This document shows positions 38,688-51,076 of a DNA stretch of 64,000 bases, piece by piece. Origin of the DNA: Serinus canaria. Lineage: Eukaryota > Chordata > Aves > Passeriformes > Fringillidae. The notes under the pieces were generated by a model, which had not been told where the DNA came from, ran no database searches, and saw only the letters and a program-made list of their open reading frames with translations. Position numbers and translations under genes: made by a program. Position 1 is the first letter of the stretch; the number at the start of each line of letters is the position of its first letter. Where the stretch lies: positions 8,311,764 through 8,375,763 of the forward strand of contig NC_066313.1 of NCBI RefSeq assembly GCF_022539315.1, in the 5' to 3' direction.

Positions 38688-41600
38688 CTTGCTAAATGTG
38701 CAGGAAGGATGCAAGAAAGATTGCAAATTATCTCCTTTAATCATGAGAAAAATATCTTCCATTAAGCTTTTCCATCATGCTCAGAATTCTCTCCAGTTTT
38801 ACTTTCCTTCAGGGGCATTCAGTGTCACAAGTAGTTGATGCAGTCATCAGAGTGAAATGGCTTTTTCTTGTCTTGTAGCCTTCTCTTTAAATATTCCAGA
38901 AGTCTGACTTGAATAATTATTATTTCCAGATTGTTAGAAACATGGTTATGCTGCTTCCTAGTGGGGAATGAAAGAATGTCTTGTTCTCATTTGATGAAAC
39001 TTTCTTATCATTATGCTTGTATAGTTTTTTTTTATTTTGCTTTTTTTTTTTTTTAATTCTTTGGTACAACACCCAGAATATTTAGACCTCTATTTCTAAT
39101 TGTGTGATTTTATACCAGTGAAAGACTTCAGTGAATTTGTCCTAGCTGACAAAAGAATATTAGAGAATATAAAAGCAGAATGCCTTGCTGTTTTACAAGA
39201 GGTCTTTACTGCAGGCTAGAGCATGCTGCTTACAATCCAAGACAATAAATCACCCAGCCTAGTGGCTGTAATCTCCCCTGGAGATGGGCAAGCAAAATAT
39301 TCTTTTTTTCCTTTACCTCTGCTGAGACTTATCTCTGTTGGCTTGCACCATGCATTTCTAAGAATATGTTTTCTAGGGAGGGAGAGAAAATGTAAGTAAC
39401 CCAGAATATGTGGAGAGGCACTAAAAACAGTTTGACAGAGAGAAATATCTGTTAATGAGAGAGATGATTGCTTTTTGATGTGTTTGTTGGGAAAGAAGCG
39501 CCTCTGTGCACTGACCTCTCCAGCAGAACAAAGCTGTGAGTAGCTCCAGAGCATTAGTGGTGTTTGTGTGGTGCTGCAGAGGTTGGGCTGAGACTCAGGA
39601 GAGCTGCAGGCAGCTCTGCCTCCTGCCATCAATTTCTTGCAAACTGTTGGGAATGTGCCACCCAACAACTCAGTCCAGCACTGGCAAAAGGACAGTGTTA
39701 TTTTTCCATCTGTCTCTGCCTTTGACTGCCATTATGTATGTTCAGCCAGTGCTTGAATAGTCCCACTATTTTTTAGTGGAATTGTGGAATCAATGAGATG
39801 CTACTGAGTGTGAGTGGTGGGGCTGCACTGCAGAGCAGAGTAGACTGATGCAGACTGTTTAAAAAACACATGGAGCCAGAGGTCCCAATGTCCAGATCTG
39901 GGAACAGGGCTCAATAGATGAGCAGTAAAAAAATCTTCCTCGTGTCCTTGCAAGGAGCATACTTTGTTTCTCCCTTCACATGATTTTTTTCACCTAGAAT
40001 CCTAACTCTGCTCAGAATCAAAGTGAGAAAAATGTTAGCAGAGTCCACATTCTCATGTTTGGGTTATTTCTTTTTTTATTTTTTTAAAATAGTTCCAATT
40101 CTCTAAGACTGGTTTCCACCTTCAGCTGGTCTTCTTCAAAGACTCCACGGCTCATGAACCTACCTACCATTGTAATCTCTCAATTTAGATGGTAAAAAAT
40201 AGAATTGATGCTATCTCAAAATAGCTATGATCCCTTCTTAGACTTGTAATCAGGGCTGAATTTATGATTATATGTCATTCACAATCATATTTTTGTCAGA
40301 CATGCTTATTTATTGGTTTACTGTAGTGAGACAGCTGATAAAATACAGTATTTCTAATAAACAAAAACAGAATCTGTTCTTAGTACATGAAGATTTTCCC
40401 TGTATGTGCTACTGTTACTTAGGGTTATGTATATGACTCCCCTGTGCATTAAAATTAAAACATACCCCTTTGCAATATACACAGAAGTAGTGTTACCTAA
40501 CATTTAGGATTTCATTACTGAAAATTTATTCAGCCCAGGGTGCATCTAATTTCACCCATTTGGTTGCTAAGGTTCAAGATAACTGAGTGCATGGGCATTT
40601 GTGGGAATTTGTCCCTTAAAGGGGTCGCAGAAGGAACTATATTCTGGTGCTCCAGGTGTGCCAGCATTCCACGTGAGCTGCTCTTGTCACATTCCCACCT
40701 GAGTAACACATCCCTGCCTGGAAAGATCTGGCTTTTCCCCCTGTTCTGCTCTGGTGTTTTGTGCCTGCCCCAGCCCCAGCCCTGCTCATGAGTTTGGGTC
40801 ATTGTTTATGCAGAGCAGCACAGGAGCAAAATGACCATTTGGATCCCCTGTCAGACTCTGATATAGAAGGTTTTCCAGGAGTGGTTGATTTTTGTTGTGT
40901 TGCTTTGTAGGGACTGTTCTAGAAGTTTAAGTGGGCCTGAATTCTTTTAGAAAACTAAAGGCTGTAGGTAACTTTTGTAACTACTGGTGACAAGGTGTTT
41001 CTGTTCAAAATAAAGCAGCAAAGCTCCTGTAAATGACAAGCAAGATAATTTCTTTTAAGTCAGAAACAGCTATCAGCTTTCAATGGCAAATTGCAGCTGA
41101 AGTTATTATTTCCATGTTCAGAAAGGCAATATAAAAATAACCTGAACTAACTCATACACTAACTGATTCTGCTGTGCTTAATCAGCCTAAATATTATTTT
41201 ACTGTCCAAGAGGTCTTACTTAGTTTAATAAAACTAAGAGCTGTTTCTGTTTATGTTCACTATTAGTGAGGATGGCATGTTTTTCCTCATGATTAGAGTG
41301 ATGCTCTCAGCAGTAATTATATTTACGCAGGAACTTGCCCTAATCTGAATGAAAATACACAAAAATGCAGGAAAGCCAAGAAAAGCTGGTGCTTTTGCTT
41401 TACTGTCTAATAAACCAGGGACAGTATAATGCACTAGCTTTACTGATGAAGTATTTTCTCTAAAATCAACAAGTGTAAAAAGGTGTTTCTTTAACTAAAT
41501 TCTATATTAATCTTTGAAATAATCGATGTAGGTTAACATTTCACTGCTCAAAATAAACTGAAGCTTAACAAGAAGGTAGAAAACGCTACCACAAGCCCCA

Positions 41601-42053
41601 TCTCTTTAGATGCCTGAAATCCAGAATTGCCAAGAACAAATGCATGTGCAATACATGCACAGGGAAAACCCATCTCCTAGAAACACTCCAGGGGATTCCC
41701 CAGCCCAAGGTAGTGCCTTTAATAGCTTCTGGTGGAAGTGAGTATTGTCCATTAATTTGTCTAAATGTTTTTGATATGTAAACTTTTTAGCATCATCTCT
41801 TTTTTGTGTCAGAGAGTGTGATGGCTTCTTTGGCTTTTGAGAAGAAGGAAGTCCTCCAGAGGCTGTACATCTGTCACCTGCTGCCACCTACTTTTGCTGC
41901 TCTGTGGCCCTTCTGCTATATCTAGAGAAGAGTTTTCTTATGCTTGAATAAACTCTTCATAACTATTGCTGCTTTTAATCCAGGCTAGAAAGCTGATATT
42001 TCTGGCAATGAAAGAGGATGTTGTGCTCAGTGTGAAGGCTCTTGAACTTAGGA

Positions 42054-42318
42054 GATATATATGTTTATATACATATATAAACTGGGGTCATCAGTGTGCT
42101 CCCAGAAGTTTGCATGATGCATGGTCATAGTTCATCTGTATAATGAACTCACACACACACTTAAACAGAAAACCTAGTAACTTTATTATTTTTCAAACAT
42201 ATATATGTGTGTGTGTACATATATATATATATTTATATACGTATGTAAATGTGTGTGTGTGTTTCTTTGTATATATGGGTGTGTTTGTGTCTTTGTGTAC
42301 ATACAAACACAAATATAT
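42054..42318. repeat. Compound TA/TG/CA microsatellite cluster
   Basis: Three simple-repeat patches sit together: alternating TA-rich sequence at 42054-42081, a CA run at 42150-42160, and a TA/TG compound tract at 42197-42318 with gtgtgtgtgt and atatatatat blocks. The open frame at 42143-42349 is a product of this repeat. Confidence 0.9.
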
Positions 42319-43194
42319 CTATTCTTTTTGTTTTATGCCAACCAAGTAATCATGACACAGTAAAAGACCTGGCAACTGCTTCAAAGAGGCTGGAGTCTGG
42401 GGTGAAGAATGAATAGGTTTGTTCTCATGGGGTGAAAAAGAGCCCAAGGTCTGAAAGAGATGGGAGCAATATGAGGTGCTGTGAAATTACCTTCACCTCA
42501 GGGTTTGTGCAGTGATCTCAGATGGTAAAGAAAGGGTTGAAAGAGAGCAGAGCAGTGAGATGGATTTCTGAGTACATATGTAAGGGTGTTTGTACATGGG
42601 ATGAGACACAGGAAGGCAGAAAAATGGTACAAAAATTGAGCCATCCAAAACCTACTTGATTATGAAGATTTTGTGTCTCCTCCCCCTTGTAGTACTTCTA
42701 TGCTAGCTTGACTGCTTTTAGTTGATAAACAGCTAATTAATCCCAGAAAAAAAGGTAAGAAATTAATTTCTATTATATATTTTTAATTTGAATTTTTGAG
42801 ATTTATGACTAGAGATGGGAAAACACCTCTTGTTTTGCTTTTAAGGTGTATGAAGGGGAAACTTGCAGTGTCTCATTAACCTGAGCAATACCAAACTCCA
42901 GTCATAAAGGCTTGCATAGCTCAGGTGTGAACAAAAATGAAAAGAAATTCCTGTTAGCTTACCATGGCATCCTTTTTGCTGAAACACCTTTGTGCAGTGC
43001 CAAGGCACCTGTGAGGACAAGGGAAACAACTATGAATAGTCTGGGGTACAACCATCTGATTTTCCTTGTGTTCTTTTATCATCATTTTGGAGATTGCTCC
43101 CATTAGATGTTTGGGTTGCAGAGGGGGATCTGGGGAAGGAGGAATAGTGGGAGCAACAGGCCCCTGGGGAATGTGGGGTGTTGCTGCTGCAGTG

Positions 43195-43216
43195 CCATGG
43201 GCATAGCTGCCCATGG
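43195..43216. repeat. 9-bp-arm inverted repeat
   Basis: CCATGGGCA and TGCCCATGG are perfect arms around TAGC. It lies inside a GC-richer patch and has no known role. Confidence 0.7.
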
Positions 43217-44358
43217 GATAGGGGAGTTGGTAGGCCTGAAATTGCTGCTTAATTCCAGTGAAAAGTATCAATATAAGAATGAGGCAAAACTGGAACAAAA
43301 GAGCCAGAGATTGGCATACATAGAGTGAGTTTTTCTCCTCCCTCACTCTCGCCCTGTCCTCCTTCTCCCTCCCCTTACCTATCTTCAATCTGTGGTTTAC
43401 ATGCTTGTACAGTGATTCTTAGGAGATGATACAATTCCATCCTCCCAAAGCAGCAATGCTCAGCCCATCATTCAGCATGAAGCCTGAAATAATGTATATG
43501 TTACAAGCCTGAAATAATGCAGCATGAATTACAAATTAGATTACCAATGGCTGCTGCCCAAGCCATTCCCCATGCACATCCCTTCCGTGGCAGTGCCAGA
43601 GGCAGCTCTGAGCGAGACAGGAAAGCTCTGAGCAGCTGCTCTGCCTCCCCTGGAGCAGCAGCTCTCCATGATCATTTGGTGCCTCAGTTTGGGACATTTC
43701 TGTGTACATTCCCCCCTTGTGAGGAGCTGCCAGAGCAGAGCTCTTCCAAAATATGGAAGACTGAAGCTTCTAAAGGGTAAATCTAGGAGTGAGGAGAAAA
43801 ATAATGTGGAAGGCTGACAGTAGGGGATAATGTGTGTATGCATTGCTTGTTTCGTGAAGCTGCCCAAAACATGTTGGGCTTTAATGGGTGCATTGTTGCT
43901 TCTCTGCAAAACCTTTGGCTGCCACAGCTGACTCCTGCTGTGGCAGGAGAATCAAAGGCAGAGCTGCAGTGCAGCCTCAGTGAAATTTGCTGTCCAATCT
44001 GCAACCTATTGCAGAATTCCCATGTGAGAATTCCCAAGCAAAAAATTTCCCATGTGATGCTGCTCAAGTTCAGCTGGATGTAAATTCTCAGAGGGCCAAC
44101 ACAGGTCTTTTTTCCACTTTACCCACTTACCCAAAATGTGAGGTGCTCCAGTGAAGTGATGCAGTGGGACTTGTGATAGACACAGTAGGGTACAGGAGCC
44201 TGTGAGCCTGATTGTGAACAAAATAGTATCCTAACAGTTCTCAGTGGCAATACAACTGAATTGCACCTTGCTTTTATTAATTTGTTTAGGTGCATTTGTT
44301 TGTCATATTCTTTTAAGCATGAAGGTGAATTAGTCTATGTGTCAATCTCTTAATTTTG

Positions 44359-44692
44359 TAGAATCATAGAATCATAGATTGTGATGGAAGGGACCTTAAA
44401 GATCATTGTGTTTCAAACCCCTGCTGTGGCCAGGAACACCTTCCAGTAGACACATTGTTCAAAGCCCCATCCAGCCTGGCCTTGAACACTTCCAGGGATG
44501 AGGCATCCACAGCTTCTCTGGGCAACCTGTGCCAGTGCTTTGCCACCCTCACAGTCATGAGTTTCCTTTTCATCCCATCTAAACTTACTCTCAGTTTGAA
44601 ACCAATCCCCCTTGTCTTATCACTATGTGCTCTTGTGAAAAAATCTCTCTCCATCTCTCTTGTCAACCCCCTTCAGGCACTGGAAAGCCATT
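44359..44692 (-). mobile_element. CR1 LINE, 5'-truncated, antisense copy
   Basis: The plus strand begins with two copies of the CR1 terminal octamer (agaatcatagaatcatag). The standard antisense 3' region follows: 'ggaagggaccttaaagatca', 'agccccatccagcctggcct', 'ctctgggcaacctgtgccag'. Read in sense on the minus strand, the tail of CR1 ORF2 is recognisable (HWHRLPREAV, then SLEVFKARLDG). The 87-codon open frame here is thus a fragment of the LINE protein, not a host gene. It is the best preserved CR1 in the window together with the one at 63.6 kb. Confidence 0.95.
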
Positions 44693-45074
44693 TAAATTTA
44701 ATTTCTGTTAAACTCCTAATTCATTTTATATTGTTTATAAGTAACAATTTCAAACTTTAGAAGAGAGAGTGTAGAACAGATGATTTTAATCCACCTTTGT
44801 TTGAGTGTTTTATGTCCTTATATTGTTTCTGTGTTTACTGTTAGATTTCTTGACAAGCATGAAAAGGTACTGATCTGTACTTCAGCCTAAATTTTACATC
44901 GAGTTCTTGGTCATTTTCAGCTTAGGCATGCAGCTAAAGATTTTAAGAGGATTTGGCTTCAGATTTGACCTTGCATCTCTGTGGTACCGCAGAGGTTCCA
45001 GGACAGTGAATAATCCTGGCCATGGGGCAGTGGGCACAGGAGGGAAGTGCCAGGAGGCTGCCCAAGTGACACCC

Positions 45075-45109
45075 CTGGCTTTTCTTTTTCAGGGAAAAAG
45101 AAAAGCCAG
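45075..45109. repeat. Perfect 16-bp-arm hairpin with 3-nt loop
   Basis: CTGGCTTTTCTTTTTC (45075-45090) and GAAAAAGAAAAGCCAG (45094-45109) are exact reverse complements around AGG. Outside the arms a few more pairs (aca with tgt) form after a 3-nt bulge. Arms are purine/pyrimidine-biased except at the ends. The structure is too short for a classic microRNA precursor. Confidence 0.9.
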
Positions 45110-45290
45110 TGTGTGTATACAAATTATTTATGTGTGTATAAAAATTATTATTTATTATATATAGAGATGATTTTTATGTAACCACAGGCAACTTTGATAG
45201 GAAGAACCAGGTGAAATGTTCCAACTGGTACCTCTGGGAATGCAGAGGAGCTGAAGACAAGCCTTTTCAGATGCTCAGCTCCAGCCTTGT

Positions 45291-45304
45291 TCTGCCATCT
45301 AGTG
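45291..45304 (-). promoter_or_regulatory. Candidate CTCF-type motif
   Basis: Read on the minus strand, CACTAGATGGCAGA fits the CTCF core (C-C-A-n-n-A-G-R-K-G-G-C) at most positions, with A instead of C at the first position. This is a sequence match only. Many such matches are unbound. Confidence 0.25.
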
Positions 45305-48300
45305 TTTAACACAGCCAGTCTCACTTCAACAAAGTGACTTTGAAGTACATTTTAGGGAAAGAGAAAACACTTTAAAAGAAAGTGAAAAAACAGCATTTAT
45401 TAGTGTGAAACACTGTAGCACAGGTGGGGAAAGGCTCAATATGAATGGCATTGTTTGAATTCTAAATAGAATTGCTCTTGTAGAGAGTAAATTACCTGGT
45501 CATCATCTAGGCTAACATTTGTCACTGGCACAATTGTAAAGGTTTGTATTAGTCCCACAATGTTGGATTCTCCTTTGTTTTGATAAGAGCAATTTAATTT
45601 AAGAGTGAATTCATCTGTTTCTTACCATGCATCTGTTATTATAAATAGTCACCAGACTTTGGATAATTACTGCTCAGATTTTTTTTTTTTGGAGAGGGGG
45701 AGGGTGGTTCAGAATACTTATTTCTGACTGTTTGAAATCTGAATAATTTTTTTATTATCTGCGCTCTTAAAGCTAGAAAATTATTGGTTCTCTTTCAGAC
45801 CATACAAGATTTTCTTTATCAGACAAATTACTTTTGCCTAGGGATGGTGTGGAAACTTATTTATCTGGGAGTTATAGTGCAAAACTGTTGATGGGATCCC
45901 AGTTAAACTCAGGAACAAAACATGTATCAATTGAGTACATTTTTTTATTGTTCTTTGTTTACAGAGAATTTCATCTTCTAGTTAGTACAAGGATTCTTAA
46001 AGACATCTTCAAATGTGGCCCAGCCACTATTGTCCACTACTAACCTCTACTTAATTGGCTGGTTGCTTGTCTATGTTGGTTTTTCTCAGGTTTTTCGCAG
46101 GAGGTGAGGGATAGGAAGAGGGCTATTTCCTTGTTTACAAACCTATGTCAAATTTTAATAAATACAATTATGACTGAGGGAAAAAGAAAACAAATAAACA
46201 TTTTCAAAAAAGTGGAGTATAACTCTTGAAGAGCAAGCCTGTATAATTTGATAGATATCTGAGGAAAGGGGGTAAATGAGAAGGATTGGCCATTGCAATG
46301 AGAAGGAAAGGCACTGGCCTTGCTGGGAATCAGAGTGTGAGTTGTCTGGGAAACTGAGCTGTGCTGTGCCTTTCTAGGTCTGGAATGAAGATCATTGTCA
46401 GGCTTCAAGTAAATCCCATGCAAGGAATCATGGTTGAACTTTAGACAACAAGAATGGAAGTAGTGGGAATATTTGGGATTATCTCAGTGGTGCTGAGAGC
46501 TAAAGAAAATGATGGGACAAAAATGAGTTTGTAAAGAGATAGGGAAATTTCAGGGGAAAAATAAAAGGAATACAAAGTTATAAATATACAATTTCAACCT
46601 TTTATGTTTAATAAGGGTGAGATTCCATACTCCATTTCATGCTTTAATTTCAGTGGGCTTACATGGTTTTACACTACTCTGCAATTGGAAACACCTCTTC
46701 AGCCCTAAGCAGACGCATCTCCTATCCCAAAATCTGAAATTTTCTCTTCATGTGTTGCATGCTATCAAAATTTGCTGGTAAAATAAAAATGCTTAAAATA
46801 ATTCCATAAAGTGCCTAAAGACTGTGTAGTTTGATCTGGATGATGGATGCTCCAAGGTGTCCCTAGTCTTCCTTGTCTGATTTTAACTCCATCTCTGATC
46901 AGTCTCTGGGCACTGTGCTCTAAAAGCAGATGAAAGCTGAAAGGTGATAAAGAAAACATAATTACTACTAGAGATCTGTTGATATCTCAAACATATGGAT
47001 TAGAATATCTTGTTGGCATGTTGAACAGCACAGTATTACACAAATCTCCATGAGAAGGAAGGATCAGGAAAGTTTGCATCATACCTCTTCTGTAATACTA
47101 AGCTTTCAGATTTCCTTCAGATCTGCATCTTTTTGGTCTTTGTGGTGACTTGAAGAATTAGGGACATAAAAAAAATTTAATGTTCTTCCTTTTCAAAAGG
47201 GGAAAAAATTCTCAGAACCTTTAAAATGTCAGTAACTGTCCTTGATTTTTCTGTCCTGTTTTAAAGACTTGCAAGGAAAAAAAAATTGCCTACTTCTCTT
47301 TGTATTTTTTACTATTTTGAATGGTATGTTCATGTTTCACACCCCTTCCTTGTCCAAGCATACCTCAAGCATTCCATCTTCCTTCTCCTTTGGATCACAG
47401 AGTGTTTATTCTCAAAAAAACTTCAGCTACAGCCCCAACAGCATTAGAGCACACAAAAGCTCTGAAGAAGTTCACCTCTGGTTTGTAATCCACAGGCTTT
47501 AAGTGGTTTGGGGTTTTTTCCTGCTTTCTGGAAGACATAATATTGGCTTCTGCTAGTTATATGTTGCATAAGTCTGAAGTTAAAAAAGAAAAAAAAAGAA
47601 AAAGAGGCTGCTTTGTTTTGTTTTCTGTCAGATGTGGCTGGTAAAATTTACAGCTCATTTTATGTTTGTAGAACAGGATGTTTCCTCCTATTTGCACCTT
47701 CAAATGTGACATTTATTTCTGTTATAAAACCTTCCATGTTCAACCTTTTCCTTTTTATTTTCTGGCATGAAAAAAATTATGAGCAAAAGGAAAAAAGCTA
47801 CCACATAAAAATCAGGGACAGAATGCTCATGTTTGGTGTCTTTGCAAGTTATCTAAGAAATGGCATTTTGCTGCTGCAGAAGGCCCTTATCCTATAAGCC
47901 AGGTCTTTGTGAATGTATTCTTGCAACCAGCCAATGGACTTTATCATGGTTCAGATGTCAAGAAATATCCCATTCAGTCTGAATTCTGTAACACTCAGCC
48001 TCCAGTCTTGTCTTTATTCCTTTCACAACAACTTCCCAGCATTCAGTCATATTCCCCATTCTACCCAGATAAACAGTATTATTTATTTTTTAAGTCAAAA
48101 TCACACTCCTATTTGGAACTGTCAAGTATGAATGCATTACTTATGCAGTAGTAAAACCTCTGATGGATAAGTTTGTTCAACTGTGTATTGAAATGGCACA
48201 ATATAGCTTTGATATTTTTCTAGCTGGCCACAAACAAGTTTTCCATTAAATGTGGAAATTTGCATCTCAAAAAGAGCTGCTTTGTTTGCCACGCAGTAAT

Positions 48301-50756
48301 CTCAAATCCTTTTTGGTTACTAGTAAGCACACCCTATTTCTTTGCCATTTTGAATCAAAATTTTCAATGTATGTATCTTGATAATTGTCCACATTCACAA
48401 AGAAGTAAGAAAAAAAATTATTGCATAATTCCAACTAATGGAAAAATGGAAAAAAAAAGCTACATTTCCATTTCCATCTTACAAAATACTTAAAGATGTT
48501 TTTATGTCTATTTTAATACTGCTAAAAGAACAGACTTCCATGCTCTTGTCCAGAGCAAGGGAAAGTTTTCTCTGTGGGAGAGGGCAAGGGCCCTTCAGTG
48601 AGAGTGCACTCCTCACCATTCCTTGGCACAAAAAACCACACATGTTTGAGCAAATCTACAGCCTGTAGTCTGCAGAAAACCTTAAGCAAACATGATGTAA
48701 CTCTAAATGGGTACAAGATAAAAGAAGGGAGGGAATATTCTGCCTTCAGTTCAGGACAACAGAGTCATTTATCATGAGGCAGCAAACAAAAAAGAGGAGC
48801 TATGCCAACAAGCAAAGCTTGTCTGGCTCAGATTTGTTGCTACCTCCTCATCCAACACCTGTCTTCAAGTGACTGCAGATGAGGAAGCTTGTTGACTTTA
48901 TTTTGCATATTTTCTCTGTCCTCATTGTCACTTTAGTGCATCTAATTATGCTGAAAATCCAGTCGGGAGAGAAAAGCAAAATATTAAGCCAGGGGTATCC
49001 ATTTTTATTGGGCTCAGGAGTGAAGATGGAAGGGATGAGGGGGGAGCATGTAAACACATCAGCAGAGGGTGTGATGGACAGGAAAATGAGAAAGGGGAAA
49101 AAAAAGGAAGTAAGTTATGATTATTTTCTTTTCTTACTTATATATATACTGCTCTTTAGGAAGGTAAAATACAAAGCACCAGAAAAAACTGCTAAAAATT
49201 TCATATCAGTTTCTAACAGGTCTAGTCAGTAGTAATTAAAGAGCCTCATTTTATCCCAGCATGTTAGTTTAAAAAGGAAAGTAAATTCAAAGTGCAAATA
49301 ATGTCCTGTATTTCAATCCTTGCAATGAGTTCATCATCATATTTCAAATGGATTCCACAATTTTAGCTTCACAAGCTCTTTGGCTAATTCAAAACACTCA
49401 AACATATTTAATTCCATGTTGCAGTTACAATGGTAAATAAACGTAACTCTGAGTACTTTGTTTGGTTATTGGTAAAATTTTTTTTTTAACTTCACTTTGC
49501 CAGCATTGGATTCTATTTTGTATTCTCATACATGGGCAAGAAAATTCAATAAATCTATTTTATTTACAGAATGGAACAAATACACTCTTCTATTTGACCC
49601 TCCAGTTTGTCAGCAATGCACCTACTCAGTTATAATCTCCATTATTCTACAGCCAAAGTTTTATCATTATCACAATATCAGTATTACAGGCACCTTTTTC
49701 AATTGTCTGAAACATTTGCAATGTTAATTAAAAAAAATATTTTGACAAAATGCACAGACAACATTTTAATTTAAAGAGATGTTCTTTTGAAACCATGAAA
49801 TCACCTAAATAATAAAAACCCTTGCAACTTGTTTTCCTAGAAATGTTTTTGCCTTCATCAGTACATGCATGAAATCAAAATATGCTTCTCTTGATAGCAA
49901 CAAGGATGTTTTCCTGTTGTTAACAGCATTTTCTGAAATACTAGCTCAGCAGATACATGGATCAGTCAGTAAAGATAAAAAATACATTTTGCACTACACT
50001 AAATATCTTAGTTAGTTTGCTGATATTGCTTTTGATATCATTTTTTCTCTGAAACTCTCCCTCAGAAATGAGATTCTTTTGATATTGTACCCTAACACTG
50101 CTGGTAGACATCACCTATTCTGTGTGAAGGTCAGGTGAATGCTGACTCAGTGTCTGCTTGGACAGGCAGGATGCAGGATGTCTCTTTTTCTCCTGCTTGG
50201 GAGATCTCTGTGCTGCTCTCAGCTGGCTGTTGCTGCCTGGAGAACAGGTTTTCTTATGAGTGAATTAAATCTAATGTATTTCAATGGTTTTCTTTAAGTA
50301 TCTAGGCTGTGGTCAAATCAGAACAAAAATAAGAAGGTTCTGTAAAGCTGTCTCTGCTCACAGAGTCTTTATGTGTGGGTCCTTGCATGTGGCCTTGGTT
50401 CCAGTTCCCTTGGAGGCTCCAGCTGGGAGCCAGCCCCACACAGTCCCCCAGAAGCTGATGCCCAGTGCCCAGGATGTGCACAGCCAGCTCTGCCACCTGG
50501 TGTAACCCCCTGTTTGTGAGTAATTTGGAATTTTTGTCTTTGAACTGAAATTAGTTCTTCATTAAAGGTAGTGGTCCTATTTTTAGGAAGAAAGAAAAGA
50601 GCTAATCCGTCCTTGTCCTGTTTCTGCTAACACAGACAATCTGTTAATGGCAGGCACAGGAATTGGAAATTTCACAAAAGACAGATTTGGAGCAGTACAT
50701 ATTCCTTTGGAATCAGCATTCCATTGGCTTTTAGTGACTGCATGTTGCCCAGTAAC

Positions 50757-51076
50757 TACTGAGGGGAGACCTCAGTGCCATGTACAGCTCCCTCAGGAGG
50801 GGAAGCAGAGGGGTAGGTACTGATCTCTTCTCTCTTAGCCAGTGATGGGACCCAAGGAAACAGCAGGAAGCCATGCCAGGGTCTATGTTGGATATCAGGA
50901 ATAGATTCTTCTCCCAGAGGATGGTTGGGCACTGGGACAATCTTCCCAGGTCACAGCACAAAGCCTCACTGTTCTCAAGAAGGGCAACACTCCCAGGCAT
51001 GCACTGGGATTCTTGGATCAGGATTTGTGGCTTCTTATGTGTCCCTTCCAACTCAGGATATTCCATACTTCTGTGA
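50757..51076 (+). mobile_element. CR1 LINE, 5'-truncated, sense orientation (CR1-J-like)
   Basis: In sense direction it runs 'gaggggagacctcagtgcca', 'cagctccctcaggaggggaa', 'ggatatcaggaatagattct', 'gcactgggacaatcttccca'. It ends 'cttccaactcaggatattcc', then 'atacttctgtg', which is the terminal CR1 3' unit. The 'cttccaactcaggatattc' ending recalls the CR1-J group abundant in passerines. The subfamily is from memory. The frame is broken and the 5' part absent. Confidence 0.9.

Larger units (their letters stand above)
36413..44358. other. Unique non-coding stretch with microsatellites
   Basis: No gene is recognised. It holds (TG)7 at 37405-37418, a GTTT/GTTTT tract at 38641-38687, a 14-T run at 39041-39054, a TA/TG microsatellite cluster at 42054-42318, and a palindrome at 43195-43216. 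The open frames at 36753-37151 (minus, 132 codons) and 39216-39668 (minus, 150 codons) have no recognisable domain or composition. The area 43100-44200 is GC-richer. It carries a proline-rich minus-strand frame, which is discussed as a finding. Confidence 0.6.
44693..50756. other. Unique non-coding stretch
   Basis: No gene is recognised. It contains the perfect hairpin at 45075-45109 within a GC-richer patch (44950-45110), a candidate CTCF-type motif at 45291-45304, and a 12-T run at 45679-45690. Open frames up to 117 codons (48879-49232) are AT-driven and without signature. A GC-rich patch at about 50370-50510 is unassigned. Confidence 0.6.

Noticed and set aside
39216..39668. 150-codon open frame, minus strand
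   Set aside because: It is the longest frame in the window, but it has no domain, no repeats of known type and ordinary composition. A frame of this length is expected by chance in 64 kb.
42054..42318. Repeat cluster considered as a CRISPR-like array
   Set aside because: It is a compound dinucleotide microsatellite with no fixed repeat-spacer pattern, in a vertebrate genome.
44403..44666. 87-codon open frame, minus strand, protein-like
   Set aside because: It is the ORF2 tail of a CR1 LINE, not a host gene.
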